64,000 bases of DNA from Podocnemis expansa (taxonomy: Eukaryota; Chordata; Testudines; Podocnemididae). Within the stretch, counting starts at the first letter, position 1, and every line of letters starts with the position of its first letter. Both the position numbers and the translations under genes were made by a program. The notes under the pieces were generated by a model. That model saw only the letters and a program-made list of their open reading frames with translations, did no database searches and was not told the DNA's origin. This document shows, one piece after another, positions 1-12,579 of this stretch. The stretch spans positions 33,205,354-33,269,353 of the forward strand of contig ML682005.1 of NCBI GenBank assembly GCA_007922195.1. The letters are read 5' to 3'.

Positions 1-2090
1 TCAGAAGTGTGAAATCTGAATCAGAAACAAGTGACTGGGTTGGCCGATGAAGACTGGATAAACATGCCCCAACCCCCAAACCCAAACAAAAATAACCCCA
101 CCATCAAACCTGTCACAGATGAGCCTATCAGGCATATGCATCTAAACTGCCCATTCCCCGCCTCCCATGATTTAGAGTGAGATTATGAAATTAACCAGAG
201 TTAGTAGATTATGATGTTGTGGTACTCTGAATGTCACCAGGAAATGCAAGGCAGAACAGACTGTTTAGCATACACAGTTAATTCATATGGCCTGTTTACA
301 CACCTGCAGTCAGGACTGACAAGGGGTGGGGGGTAGTGAGTTACAGATTGTTAGCAAATCATGGTCTTAATGCAGACACAGGATTTGGAGCTAGTGGAAC
401 AAAGTTATCAATTTAGGGCCCCAAATTTATCTTTTAAAAATGTTTTATAGGTGTCCTTTGAGTGTGAAGACTGAGAGGTGTGGTAAAGAATGATCATTTT
501 GTGAAAAGTGTTCAGCTCCAGATGATATGGTGTGTGTTTTCCTCTCTCTCTCTCACTGTTTATCCAAGAAAGTAGAACTGTTGTATAACTTCAGGTGAAA
601 ACTAGCATGGTGTAGGCTTTTTTCGCCTGCTGCCTTCTATAGTGTAAGCTTATTGCAGTGCATGAAATGATGATGAAAGTTGAAGTGAAGCCAGGAGGAA
701 ATGTATTAATCCACCACAAATAATGAAGAGTAATATTTTTGACATTCTTGTCAATAATATCAAACAGAAAATGACCAAGCACAAAAGCATGTAATGCGTT
801 TATTTAATTCATCCACTTCATATCAGTGCATTTCAATGATTAATAGTAGTTTGAAGCTGCATTAATGTCAACATGGTATCAGAGATCTTAAAATCATTTT
901 GAACAGTTTATTTTTCAAACCAAAAATATTGTTTTGATGGTATATTATGGTGTGCCATTAAAATTAGAATTGTTGAAAGTTTTGGGGCAAATGCAGAATG
1001 ATGGGTGACTGAGAAGAGAGGGGGGTAGGATGCAAAGTGACAACTGTATTATTTTGTGTGAAATCCAGGGCCCACTGGTGTCAACTGCAAAATTCCTATT
1101 GACTTCAGTGAAGACAGGATCTCATCCATTGTGTGTTTTTTGGTAGCCTCATGAAGTGTCTTCATTTCCCTGGAGTGATTACATTTCAAAAACTACTTGT
1201 CATGTTTTCTAAACCTGTAGCTGCATTTCTTGTTTCTCTATTTCCATATTTTTCCCTCTAGTCTTTAAGTGGATTAACAAACTTTTGCTGTAAAATTAAG
1301 AATGGCTGCCCAATCTTTCAATGCAAGACTTATGCTCTAACCTTTCTGAGCTGTGCTACTCTATGGGGAATGGAAATTTGCTATAGCCAACCTATCATTT
1401 ACCTTTCAATCTGGCTGTGTACTCAGCTCTTAAAAAAAATAACAAATACAGTAGTCAGGGTTCAAAGTTGAAGCTAGCTTTTTATCCTAGATTGTAGCTG
1501 GCAAACATCTTGTATTATGGACTATTACATGACCAGAAGGCTACACTATGTTTACTGGTGAGGAGAAGAATAGTAGTATACTTTGGAAAGCATTACAAGC
1601 AATGTTACAGTAAATCAGGGGTCTTGTAAAACAATGGAGTCTAAATAATGCCTTCCAGCTCACTGGGAATGTCTCAGATGACTCTCATGTACCGTAGTTC
1701 CATTTTCATTCTCAAGTTCTCTAACTCCCCAGGTGATTTTTGTCCCTGAGCAAGACATGAACACAAAGCACACTTACTAGGAGTCATTCTCTCCTCACAC
1801 CATGGTTCTTATAACTAACTGGTCTCTGAACTGTGCAAACTTTCAAGGAGAAAGAAGGAACCTAAAGTGAGAGTGATAGAGGAGCCACAGCAATTATGGC
1901 AACCTCACAGCTGAATGACTGCAGCATGTGCAGGAAGAACCACTAGAGGAATTGCCTAATGGCAGATCCATCCATTGTCCACAAAGAGAAAGAGAATAGT
2001 GAGATCCATGAAGTCCTTTATGGTGGTCTGTCAGAGTCTTTTGCTCAGGTTTGGGGAGGTCACCATTTGCACCTTGCATGGGCAAGGCAT
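1..2090. other. No gene recognised; one ancient repeat
   Basis: No splice-bounded open frame or RNA gene is visible in this A+T-rich stretch. Around 1075-1130 there is a degraded interspersed-repeat segment with the phrase CTATTGACTTCAGTGAAGAC, a signature that recurs several times in the window and that I associate with old LINE (L2/L3/CR1-like) 3' regions of amniotes. A short CT run lies near 543-554. Nothing else is supported. Confidence 0.6.
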
Positions 2091-2094
2091 TGGG

Positions 2095-2240
2095 ACAGTA
2101 ATCGATAGGAGTCTAGTCTTGTTGCCCAGGATTCAGGAAGTTGACATTCAATTCATTGCTGTGTCACAAACTTCCTGTGTTATCTTGGGCAAATTACTTA
2201 ATCTGCCTGTGTCACTCAGTCCCCATCTATGAATAGCATT
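2095..2240 (+). repeat. MIR-like (CORE-SINE) copy
   Basis: The block CTGTGTTATCTTGGGCAAAT followed by TACTTAATCTGCCTGTGTCA and CAGTCCCCATCTATGAATAG matches the layout of the MIR/CORE-SINE family body: a TGTGACCTTGGGCAAG-like motif, then a TTAACCTCTCTGTGCCTCAG-like motif, then an AAAATGGGG-like motif. It is an old, diverged tRNA-derived retroposon in plus orientation. The tRNA head is not clear. Confidence 0.7.
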
Positions 2241-2244
2241 CATA

Positions 2245-4925
2245 CTGCTTTCTCAGGACTTTCTAAGGCTAATTCATTGGCCTGTCAGGGTCTTTGCATG
2301 CTATGATAGTGAGAACCATTTAAGAACATGCACTGAACAAACGAGGAGCTCAACAATGCTCTTTGTACACATTTTTTTGTTCAGAGTCCTAGGTCTCCTT
2401 AATGTGTATAGGATCTAATGCTTAACCCCCTGAATACACTGGAAGAATGAGAAGACCCACAATAATGTGGGCATGTCATTCAAAGACTCTGATTCTCTTA
2501 AAGGCATTACGTTTAAAAAACAAAACAAACAAAAAAAGAAAAACAGGTGAAATAAAAGTGAAGACTATAATTCCTCTTTCTCAACACCAGCATCAGCTTT
2601 TTGTCTTTGTCTTTACAGCAGTTTACTTGCTGGCAGGAGAAACCCTTTGGGATCTTTATGTAATGGCCATTTTTCAGTCTTTCTTTAATTTCAGCAGGAG
2701 CTATGGGTGCCCATAAGAGGTCCCACACTGCTACATTGTCCTTATGCCCTGTACCTTGTTCATTCTTGAATCCACAGAGTATGCTGACAATCCCTCATTC
2801 CAAAGCAAGACAGTTCAATTCTATCTAGTTCAATTTCCTAACTCCATGGCTCGATCAGTTGACTGCCCTACTTATTTTCCTATTTGTTCTCAGCAAACCA
2901 AACAAATTTGGAATGTCTAGCCATTTTGGAAGCAATATGGGAGATTACCTGGTTGAATTTCAGGTAACTTTACAGGATATCATAGGCCTAGATCCTTAGC
3001 TGGTGTAAACTGGCATGGTTTCATTGATGTTAAGTGGAAGAACTTCCTTTCTTAAATTTTTTTCTCAGGCTTCTCAGAAAAAACTTTGCCCTCAGATGAT
3101 AAGCAAGGTGGAATTTCAAACAACCTTTTCCTTTCAGGGAGTGGGCTATGAACACTGGTGACTAATGGGAGACCAGTGTTTCATCTTTAAATAAACTTAA
3201 CTATGGAGGTTCTGACACTAGTCCACAACATGCCTCTGATAAATGGTAGAATATAAAACAAACGTGTTCACCAAATCTGCAGAGTAGTCTTTTGTCCCTG
3301 ACACCTGAGCATGGGCTGCTTTTTTCAGCTGTCACTTTTCACAGATAACTTCATAATATTTCTTTATGAAAAGACACCTCTTGATCCAGTGGAAAATTTG
3401 TTAGGGATTGTGTAAGGCTCAAGGTGCTAACTGATGCTGAATCATGTGTCAGTTTTAGAAAGTGTTCTTCAGGGAAAGAGCAGCAGGTGACACCTTCACA
3501 TTTTTATTTAGTTCACATTTTCCCCAGAGAAAGGGTAATGCCAGAACAACTGAAAGGAACACAGAGCTCAGATCAGTGAAACCCCTGAAGGCTTACTTTT
3601 CAAGTGGCGTTTTGAAAATTGTTTGGGAACACGTCTCAACAAAGGGGTTCTACACACTCGAGATTGGACCTTAATCAAAACCTTGAATCTAAATCTCTTT
3701 GACCTTTGGGAAATTTGCACCTGACTTGAAATCTGAACTTTGAATCTATTCTCTCTCTCTCCTCACCCTCCTTCAAAAGGTTAGTAAAGTTTCAAAGTAA
3801 AGCAATCAAAAGTTAAGAAAAGCCAGAGTCAAGACTGCCTGTGCAAGTTTCATTTTGCCCCCTTGGGTCTATGCACAATGATATAATCTTTAACTGTATA
3901 ATCACATAGTTCTTTTTCCCCCCCTAAATCTTGCCTGCCACACTTAGGGAACAGGATGGGGTGTGCTTTGGAAATGAATCAGAGCTGTGTAGTGAGGGAG
4001 TCTGTTTCAGAAGTTGTATGAGGGAGATAAATTAAGGTTTCACAGGAAATCTTAGCTCTAGCATTTCCTAATTTTTGAGTGCCTAACTTGCAACTTCAGT
4101 GTTTTTAATACAATTTGTTTGTGTCATTTCCTGGTCAACAAGATGGATCACTTGCACCTTGCATTGATTACTGATGGAAAACAGGATGCTGAGCTAGCTG
4201 GACCATTGGTTTGACCCACTGTGGCCATTCTTGTTTACCAAAATAAATAAATAAACCCCCCCAAAAAGAAATTCTATCATGTAATTGTCAATAAGATGCT
4301 GCATGACTCACCAGTGGGTAACATGTAACTTCTAGGTACTACCCTCAGACAGCTGTTGTTTGAATTAATGCTTAGTAGAATAACTACAGCTACAGTATGT
4401 TGTCATCCAGTATGTTAAACATCTCTGTTGGAGGGAGAAACACCAAAGCAGCCCATTGTTATAGCATTTAATTTCAGTAGAACTACCCCCAAAATGAGTA
4501 AGTTAGTCAAACAAAAATTAAAAGTTGCTGTGCAAATAATGAATCCCTGTAAATTGTACAGATTTTTTTTAAACACCATAATAGAAGCTCAATTTAAATG
4601 CATATCACAGATCAAATATAGAACCCAAAATAGGTAAACCACCATAGCTAAACAACAAACTAAAAGATGTTAGTGACAAAGAGCCATCTTTTAATAAGTG
4701 GAAGTTAAATCTGGGTGAAGAAAATAGAAAAGAACAAACTCTGGGGCAAGGCCACTGGTGGAGGAGCCCCAAGGGCTCTGCCACCCCTAATCTGCCTCTG
4801 TTCATGCTTCTAGTCCTGGTCTCCTTTTCCAGGCAGGTGAAATCTCCCTCTGTAGGCCTGTTTTGAATCCTAGTCTCCATGCTAAATCCATTCACAGTTC
4901 ACCTTTCTAAGCATTTCTTCCCAAC
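2245..4925. other. No gene recognised
   Basis: Unique-looking A+T-rich DNA. At about 2985-3045 a fragment reading CTAGATCCTTAGCTGGTGTA resembles the old LINE 3'-region repeat also seen elsewhere here (compare 23665-23740). The open frames at 2447-2716 and 3462-3674 show no domain, low-complexity-free similarity or splice context that I recognise, so I treat them as chance frames. Confidence 0.55.
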
Positions 4926-4929
4926 CTCA

Positions 4930-5430
4930 CTGGCTCTCAGTCTTGGTTCCCCTTCCCACAATCTCAATCTCCACCATGAAATTCTTCCTTGTTCCTTGTC
5001 CTATTCCCTCTGTCCAGTCAGTCCCACTCCTGTCCCTTCACCTTAGTTGTTTATCAGACCTGTCTGCCTTCCAACAGCACACATCTCCATGCAGCCCTTT
5101 TCCAATCTCTGCATCCTTGCCCTAGCCAACTGCATCTCAGTGCCAACAGCATTTCTCTCACTAACTCTGAGTCTAAACCTTCTATCACCTATGTCTGTCC
5201 CTTTCCAGTCTCCTTGCCCAACAGCGTCAACTTTCTTTCTTCACCATGTTGCTGGCTTCCAGTTCCTTTCCTTCCTAGTCCCTGTCTCCCTTTATCTCTT
5301 GTTGAGCCAACCCAACCCAGTGTCTTTCCCACATATCCAGTCACAGTCTCACTAGATTTCATTTTTTGGTCTACTTTGTTCCCTCCCCATTGGCTCAGCT
5401 GTTGCCCTCTCTGCATTTAAACCAGCTTTT
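4930..5430. repeat. Pyrimidine-rich tract with spurious long frames
   Basis: The plus strand is strongly C+T rich over about 500 bases (strings such as CCTTTCCTTCCTAGTCCCTG). Stop codons need purines after T, so such a tract leaves several frames open at once: three plus-strand frames overlap here, the longest 143 codons (4989-5420). Their translations are rich in Ser, Pro, Leu and Cys without domain structure. I infer compositional bias rather than coding. A polypyrimidine segment can form triplex-prone DNA, but that is only a general property. Confidence 0.6.
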
Positions 5431-5434
5431 CCTT

Positions 5435-5935
5435 GTCTGTGCTGCCTGGATGGCAGTGGGGAGGTATTGTTGAAAGAAAAGAAGAGACTGGTTCCCTGTT
5501 CTGAATCTGTGTCCAGCCTGGAGCAACGCAGAGTAACAATTACATGAAAAGTCATTCTAATTACCCCAAACCTGGTTGGAGTCTGTCGTATGCTCAGTCA
5601 ATCTCCCTGTCAGAAGTGGTCCAATGATTGTGTGCAATTATTCATGATGTACTAGTGGTAGCCTTTGCTGGAAGTGGTACAATTATTCCTTGTCCCAAGG
5701 GACAGCACCTCTTGTGTCTTGGACACAATGGGGAGCCACCATGGGTGCAAGCACCAGGTGTTACAAAAATAACTTAAACTCCTCCTATGCAAGGAGTGAG
5801 GGATTGGTAACTTTACCCACTGAGAACCCAGGAGTCACACCTTAAGGGAAAGGCTATGTTTATCACTTTTGAAACAGTTAAACTTGTTTTGCTTGTAAAA
5901 ATTTCACTGATTTCTGTGATAGAGTAAACCAATCA
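5435..5935. other. No gene recognised
   Basis: Nothing identifiable. The frame on the minus strand at 5352-5555 is low-information and lacks any recognisable domain. Confidence 0.5.
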
Positions 5936-5939
5936 TTAT

Positions 5940-6115
5940 ATTGGGGTGGGCAATAATAATCACAAGTGGGCTGCTGTGGCAGTAGTAAGCTGTTCCTGGG
6001 GCCAGGTGGGGGTGGAGAGTCAGCCAGGGGAGTGGCAGAGAGCTGGCTTGTGAGGGGAGGTGGGCTGCAGATCCAGTGGTGGGAGTATGGGGCCCCCAAG
6101 CCATATTTTGCCTAA
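5940..6115 (-). mobile_element. Probable non-autonomous hAT-type element, partial
   Basis: Read on the minus strand the segment begins AGTTAGGCAAAATATGGCTT and continues into GGGGGCC-rich sequence. This resembles the start of a very common sauropsid non-autonomous DNA element whose first bases read like GGGTGGGCAAAATATGGCCC. It is locally G+C rich compared with its flanks. The far end and target duplication are not visible, so superfamily assignment is from memory. Confidence 0.4.
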
Positions 6116-6119
6116 CTCT

Positions 6120-8470
6120 GCACTGTGTACACTGAAATACATTGGCCATTATTCATAGAAACCTAACAATATAGACTGAGCATCATAATATGAGCAAATA
6201 GAACAAGGGTCTGTACAAGAAATCATGAATGTATTATTTCCTTGTGAGGCATCTCTTTGGGACTGATGTGTGGGATTTTATACTTGTAAATCAGAATTTT
6301 CATTAGCCTAATTTAAGATATGAGAGTACCTGGCCTTGCAATCTCTTACACATATAAATTATCTTTACGTATGTAACGCCTCATCTTGCAAATCTGCATA
6401 TGAGCAATTTTATCTTTTGAACAATCTTATTAAATTTGAGATTTTTCTCCTGAGTAAATTTACTTATATGCATATGTTTGTAAGATCAGATACATAAGTC
6501 ATCTACATGCATGCAGAAAGAATAGTAGGATTGAACTTTGAAGTTGGAATTCACACCAATACTGTCAATTAACCTCAAAAGTGAAGCCTTGTAAATTTGA
6601 TTCAATCAGTCCCCAAACTGACATTCTACCAGTTGTATTTATTATACCTTAATAACATGAAAGTTGTTTTCAAGCTTATGCAATAACTAATTTTTTTTTT
6701 TCATTTTTAATACTGTAGGAATGGCAAGTGGTAGTCACATCTAGAAAGAAGGTAGTCAGGATGAACTATGACCTTGCATAATAAAGGTGACAATTTTTAG
6801 AAAATCATTTTAGGATAAGTATCCTGCACCAACGCATCCTTTTGCGGCTTTCAGTTAAATGAATCACATGCCACTTTTATGTGAGATTCACTAACTTGAA
6901 ATTTCCTTGAAATGTAAAACACTTTTTCTTCTATTTAAGCAACTTCTCATGTCTCTCTCTCCAGTTGAATTTTCACAGTCAATTTGTGTCTTCCCCTTGT
7001 TCTCTATCAATTTCTCTTTGTCAGTGTCCTTTTCCTTTCCATTTTTTGTCTAAAACTTATTTTATTACCATTCAGTTTTTCTCAGTGTTCGTCTCTGATC
7101 CTTTTTGCTATGTTCTCTGCCCATTGCAAAGCTCTAAAGGAAATTCAGCAGAGAAGTGAAGCAAATCATGCCCACCATAGAATAGATGTGTAGAGCACAA
7201 GTATAGAGAGGCAGGAGGGTAGAAATGAAGGGGAAGAAATTTTTCCTCTCACACAGTTAGTATTCCCTTACTAATACAAGCAGTCCAGTTGATTGTTTAT
7301 ACTTTATACGAACATATTGTTCCTTTTGCTGAAATACAAATTCTAGCAGAAGAACCTGCAGCAACTATGATTGAAAACACAACCTAGGAGAAAACAAGCA
7401 ATGGTTCAATGCTTCAGTACCACACAAAATACATAGGGTCCAGTTGTATGATTTATACACAAACTTTGAATAGGGGGACATCTGGAATGGATTATATCTC
7501 AAGAAGGCACTGTCCCTGCACTGTGGGCCTGCTGCTCAGTGGGGCTATAGAACTTCCCCTTTCTTTAGTGACAGACTGATGGGGTTGATGGGTGAGGATA
7601 TGACACTGCATATTTGTTTTTATTTATGTGGTATCAAAATATTTGTACGTTAGTAATCTGCATTACATACTTCAGAACAATCTAATAACATGAAAATACA
7701 GTAAAATATAAAATGAACAAATTACCAAGAGGAGTAAATAATTCCATAAAAGTAGTACTCCCACTTCTGCACCTGTGGAGCCAAATGATTGCTATAAATG
7801 AATTAAATTCTGCTTCCTCTCATGCATCTCTCATTGATTTTCAAGCAGCCTAACTTTTTGTAGCAAGGGAGGGGGAGCAAAAGCCGAGGGTTTTTTAATA
7901 GTAAAAATGAACTAACTTGTATTGAGCAAAAGAGGCTGGTGGGATGGTATGGGGAGGTTGTCCTGTTTTATTCCCCCACCTCCCCCCAACTTTGCTGCAT
8001 ATAATCAATTCCAGCCAATCTGAATAGAATCCTTACCCTGTTTTTTGTCTACTGCATCATTCATCCAGACAGATTTCATTAACCAGGATTCAGTTGTGTA
8101 GACATTTTTATTTTTCGTTCTCTAGTGGTATAATGGTAAATACATCTTCTCTCCTTCCCTAGTCTCACAGAATCTTGCAGCCTTATCTTCCCTACATATT
8201 GTATTGTCAGACTAAGCTTTAGTGAATGGAACTTCAACAAAAATAAGAGAGGAAAAAATAACTGTGACTTGATGGAAAAGGTGCAAGGGCTCTTTGGAGA
8301 AAGAAATGGATTAATGGCAATAGTACAGATGACGTGGGATTACTAGCGGCATCTATAACTTCATTTGTGGCCCCTACAGACTATAGGGAATGGAAGAAAA
8401 GAAACACTGGTATGTAAATTCCACACTTCAAACCCTGGCATAGTCTGTTTGTACTGGGAGCTATATAGAT
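6120..8470. other. No gene recognised
   Basis: Unique A+T-rich DNA. The overlapping open frames at 6965-7159 and 6984-7193 lie in a C+T-rich stretch and are in different frames of the same DNA, which points to composition rather than coding. G-run and C-run segments at 7868-7880 and 7973-7990 are unremarkable. Confidence 0.55.
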
Positions 8471-8474
8471 CCTC

Positions 8475-8580
8475 CAGATATATTGTGGTGGAGTATTGCA
8501 GCTCTTAGAGATACAACTCCCTCTGAAATCAATTAGAGGTTTGCATGCACAAGGGCTGCTGTATTGCACCATTAGATAAT
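8475..8580. repeat. Ancient LINE 3'-region fossil
   Basis: Contains AATCAATTAGAGGTTTGCAT then GCACAAGGGCTGCTG, a diverged form of a widespread amniote repeat phrase (matching a 'cattgggagttttgcatg... agggctgcag' type consensus as I remember it). Assigned to the old LINE-tail class that recurs across this window. Confidence 0.4.
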
Positions 8581-8584
8581 AGCT

Positions 8585-9450
8585 ATTAGGCTTTACAGCA
8601 GAGTTGGCTGAACCAAATCATAGATCGTATTTGAACTTTAGGAGGATTTGAAATTAGAAAGCAGATCTGGTTCTGAGTGGTGTAGTTGTCTGAATTTTAT
8701 TTTTAATGGGACAAACAACGCTTCTAGACTTTGGAGTGTGTGAAATTCAGATCCATTTCCAAAGTCGGGGCCTGGAATACCACTCTATATGGAAATATTT
8801 CTTTAGTCAGTCTGAGACTTAAGTCCAAACATATGGCATTGTCTACTTAATTGTCATTACTGGTACAGCAGCATAGGCACTTAATTTCCAGTTCATCATT
8901 TTGCTTATTTCATATACCCTCAGCTCTCTCAGCATTTTAATTTTGCATTGAGTTTTTGAATATATGATGTTTAGCCCATTGGTTGTTTCTGATATCTGTG
9001 AAATCAATAGCTTGACATTGAAACAAATGTTGTTAATGAACAAAATTTTGAGAAACAACACAAGAAATTTGCCTTTATGAAGCTCCCTTCAGATGTACAC
9101 CTACCATAAAAAGCTGAGTTAAACATGTAAACAGGAGTTGAATTCTTTTTCTAATGGGTCAAAGCATTCAGGTGATGAATGTCTGAGTTTTACATACCAG
9201 GATAGTTGTGTTGTGATCATTCATTAAATGTTTTACATCCATAAAAAGGAATTAATAGGAGGTGTGCAATATTTAAAAGATGCTTGTTTAAGCTTTCTTC
9301 TCAAAAGCAGTTTCAAAAACCTTTAACAAAGCTTCCTGTGATAGAATAGTTTCCTGAAATATACAGGGTTCATATTATTTCTTGAATATATTTACTAAAG
9401 TAAGTAAACTGTCTCAAGCAAAAATTATTCAGTTTTCTCATTCTGCAAAG
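8585..9450. other. No gene recognised
   Basis: A+T-rich unique DNA without recognisable exons or repeats. The minus-strand frame 8843-9061 has no recognisable domain. Confidence 0.5.
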
Positions 9451-9454
9451 CTTT

Positions 9455-9605
9455 GTAAAGGAGACTCCTCTGGCATAGATTGTAAACTTTATCGGTTGGG
9501 GTGGTCTTTTGTGATGCTTGTACAGTACCCAGAATAATGGCACTATGATCTGTGACTGGATTCCGTAAATGCTGTGGTAATAGAATTAAGAATAATAATT
9601 TATGA
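9455..9605 (+). repeat. L2/CR1-like LINE 3' tail
   Basis: The phrase ATAGATTGTAAACTTTATCG, followed by TTGTACAGTACCCAGAATAA and GGTAATAGAATTAAGAATAA, follows the known pattern of L2/L3-type LINE 3' ends (GATTGTAAGCTC..., then GTACAGCGCCTAGCACAATG..., then AATAAATAAT). A second copy of the same tail lies at 39600-39730. Confidence 0.65.
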
Positions 9606-10056
9606 CTTCACTTGCAGTTACTTCCTCAGTTTCTTCATTACTTGGTTCTCAAACATTTCAGTCTGTGGCCACCCAGAATGTAACATCTGTGTATAAATAA
9701 AACCCCACAGTTCAAGAACCAATCATGTAAGTCCAATGCTCCAGCAATTTCATCAAGTTAAGGACTAATCAGGTGAAATAAGAACTGACTACCTAGATCT
9801 CAATCTTAAACTTTTCCTGGTATTTAAAGGTCATATTTCTTGCATACGCATTTTCACTTCTTAAGACTTGAATGCAAATGAGATCAGAAGCAGACATTCC
9901 AAAATACCATGGAAGTTAATTCTTATTTCATTTCTAGTGTGTTTAAGTAGACAAAGATTTGAATAATTTAGGCTACATGGGCCCAAATCGGAACGTTCAA
10001 TGAACAGCCACATCAAATCTCCCAGACCTATGTGTGTTTTGGTTTGGACAGGAACT
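9606..10056. other. No gene recognised
   Basis: Nothing beyond ordinary A+T-rich sequence is visible. Confidence 0.5.
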
Positions 10057-10058
10057 CA

Positions 10059-10168
10059 AGTTCCCCACCTTCAAAGCATCTGACAAAGTGGGATTTTCTC
10101 ACACGAAAGCTCATGCAATAAATAAATTTTGTTAGTTTTTACAAGTGCCACAGGACTCCTTGTTTTTA
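10059..10168 (+). mobile_element. Penelope-like element 3' tail (5'-truncated copy)
   Basis: Reads TTCCCCACCTTCAAAGCATC, then CTGACAAAGTGGGATTTTCT, CATGCAATAAATAAATTTTG and CCACAGGACTCCTTGTTTTT. The same string ends the larger Penelope-like copies at 11830-12578 (minus strand) and 46353-47216, where it lies downstream of GIY-YIG coding sequence, so I assign this short copy to the same family's non-coding tail. Confidence 0.75.
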
Positions 10169-10169
10169 C

Positions 10170-11275
10170 CATTTTATGTGGTCTTTAGAACTGATTTATG
10201 CCTGCCATTCACAATCTGTCATTGAATGAAAATAAAACTGTGTGAGGATTCTGCATGCAGTGACCTCCTTGCTGGCTTATTCCGATGTCCAGTTGGCAAC
10301 AATTAGCACAGTCTAGACATATGCATAGTCATCTTGAGATCGGAGGGGTTCTTTAGGGAACTTGAGAAAACAACATGCTATGGCGAGAGCTTAAGTTGCG
10401 CTTAAGATTCTCTCGCTATTTATCAATAAAGGAAAGTTAATTTGAAGACAGAAGACAAGTTTGGACAACATTCAGTGTTCTCGCATTCTCTCTGCAATCG
10501 GGTGAGAAATCCAACTATTGATATAGTGAGAGAATTAAAAAAAAAAAAAAGAGCCTTTTCCCAAAGTTAGTTGCATTGAGTATTGAACTGTGTTTTAGTT
10601 AGCATAGCATGGTCATGGATTGAAGAAGTCTGAAATCAAGCAATATAAAGAAATTCAAATCTTCTTGTAAGGCTGTCTAGTCTTCCCTCAGAAGATGGGT
10701 ATAGCACTGTACCTTAACATTTGGCTCCATTACATTTCCTTTTCTTTGTACTAAACTGAAACAAATATTTGGTGAAATGAAAAGTAATAAGTTCTGAAAA
10801 ATAGAAAGTTTTACTTCCTATTCACCAGCACTGAGATCATTTATTAGGAGCATACTTACTATTTTTTTAATCATAATGATGAATAAATGTTGTGCCAGAA
10901 TTGTTATGCTAAGCTACTGTTTACTTGTAAAACATATATTTATCGAGTAGGGACTAAAGATGGTAGTGCGGGAACAATATATTCAAAATACTTACCACTT
11001 ACTAGTCCATTGCCTTAGTTTGTATTATTCCCACACTGCAATAACACAATGCTTTTTATTTAAGATAGAAAATATTTAAAATTTCCTTATTTTTTTGGAG
11101 AAAACAAATGTGACTATTGATATCTTAATGAAGCCACTGGAATCACCACCAAATACACAACAGTGATGCTCTGATAACATCCCACCACAAATGCATTCAT
11201 TCCAGATTGTGCTTTTATATTGTGCTGAAAGGTGTATAAATTCATCTTTTATACATACAGAGTGCAGAGAACAGG
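10170..11275. other. No gene; hairpin beside a polyadenylation motif
   Basis: Mostly unrecognised. At 10383-10416 two arms, GCGAGAGCTTAAG and CTTAAGATTCTCTCGC, form an imperfect hairpin around TTGCG, and an AATAAA lies at 10425-10430. This looks like the R-region architecture of an LTR or the 3' end of a transcript, but no TG..CA boundaries or primer-binding site could be fixed. An A run lies at about 10527-10541. Confidence 0.4.
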
Positions 11276-11700
11276 GGCTTGTCTACACTGGAGGTGGGAT
11301 TGAATTTAGGCTGTCAAATTCTAGGAGGTGAATGCAGGTGATCACGCAGCAAATTCCTTGCTGGGGTCTCCTGTTCCTACCACTCAATTGCTTCCTGAAA
11401 CACATTGCACTGTGGGTAGCAGGCACAGAGGCTTGTGAGGGGAGAGTTGTTCTCCATTCACTCCCTTCCTCTCTTCTCAGGAAAAGCTTTACAAGCTGTT
11501 TCTATGCCTAAGACAGAACAGAGAAGCACAGTGCTGCATGCAGAGAGAGAAATTAATTGAGAATGTCCCAGGGCTGCAGGCAAAGGGAGAAGCTGTGTTG
11601 CTATGGTCCAGCAGACTGGAAAAACAGGAAAATCAAGATTAGAGCTATTCTCTGGCTACACAGACTTGTATTCAAATTGTAGATTTTGACTATAGTACTA
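11276..11700. mobile_element. DNA-transposon end (MITE-like), one side only
   Basis: GGGGCTTGTCTACACTGGAG at 11276 matches the terminal motif GGCTTGTCTACACT shared with other small DNA elements in this window. The opposite end is not clear, so the extent is a guess. Superfamily is probably PIF/Harbinger by comparison with the element starting at 52210. Confidence 0.4.
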
Positions 11701-11829
11701 TACTACTTGTGGGGTGGTGTTAATAATCTGAATCACAGTACCATTTAATTCAAACTTACTGTTCTAACAATGGAAACTGATACTGCAGAAGGTTGAGGTA
11801 AGCAGCATTATGTTGACCTGCTTTAGTCA

Positions 11830-12578
11830 GTTCCAAAGGGGTAGCCATGTTAGTCTAGTCTGGAAAACAAACAAGGATTTCTGTGGCACTTAAAGACTAA
11901 CAAATTTATTTATTGCATGAGTTCTTGTGGAGAAAATCCCACTTTGTCAAATGCGTTGAAGATGGAGGAACTTACAGAATGGGAGGAAGTAAATGCAGGG
12001 AAGTGTAAGTCATGGGAACAGGTCACGCTGTAACAGCTAATCAAAGCAGTTGTAAAGATTCAAACACTGGGGAACAGCATACAGAGGAAGATGACATCAA
12101 ATCACCTGTTGGAATGAGAGAAAAACCCAATGTTCCCGTTAAGTTCTGAAGGAATGCAACTGAATTTACATATAAATTCAATCTCAGCAACTTCTCTTTG
12201 AAGCCTTGATCTGGTATTCATCTGTCTGAGCACAGCAATTAGCAAATCATTAATGGAGTGATCATGAAAAGTCAAACGCTGACCAGTGGTGTTAGTTTGT
12301 TGTGGTTTCAAAGGTCCAATTTTTCCCATTTATTCTTTTGCCTAGAGACTGTCCTGTTTGTCCAATACATAAGGCAGAGGGGTATTTCTGGCACATGATG
12401 GCATAAATCATATTGGTGGATCAGCAGGTGAATGAGCCTTTGATGGAGTAGCTGGTTTTCGCAGGTCCTGTAATAGTGTCTTCTGTGCAGATATGTGGGC
12501 ATAGTTCGCAGCATGGTTTGTTGCAGAGATGTATGTCTGCTTTAATGGTTCTTTCAGGTTTGTAGTTGCTGGTATGCA
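11830..12578 (-). pseudogene. Penelope-like element, GIY-YIG endonuclease part and 3' tail
   Basis: On the minus strand the frame reads through a Cys/His-containing linker (CELCPHICTEDTITGPAKTS), a stop at 12421, then MIYAIMCQKYPSALCIGQTG around 12345-12412. This is the GIY-YIG endonuclease signature (a Y at the first motif, IGQTGQSL at the second) that follows the reverse transcriptase in Penelope-like retroelements. Downstream come RLQREVAEIEF and SELNGNIGFFSHSNR, then a non-coding tail ending GACTAACATGGCTACCCCTT near 11830. The copy is broken by at least one stop and lacks the reverse transcriptase. It abuts an oppositely oriented fragment at 12580, giving a head-to-head structure. Seen directly: motifs and orientation. 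Known: domain order of the family. Confidence 0.85.
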
Positions 12579-12579
12579 C

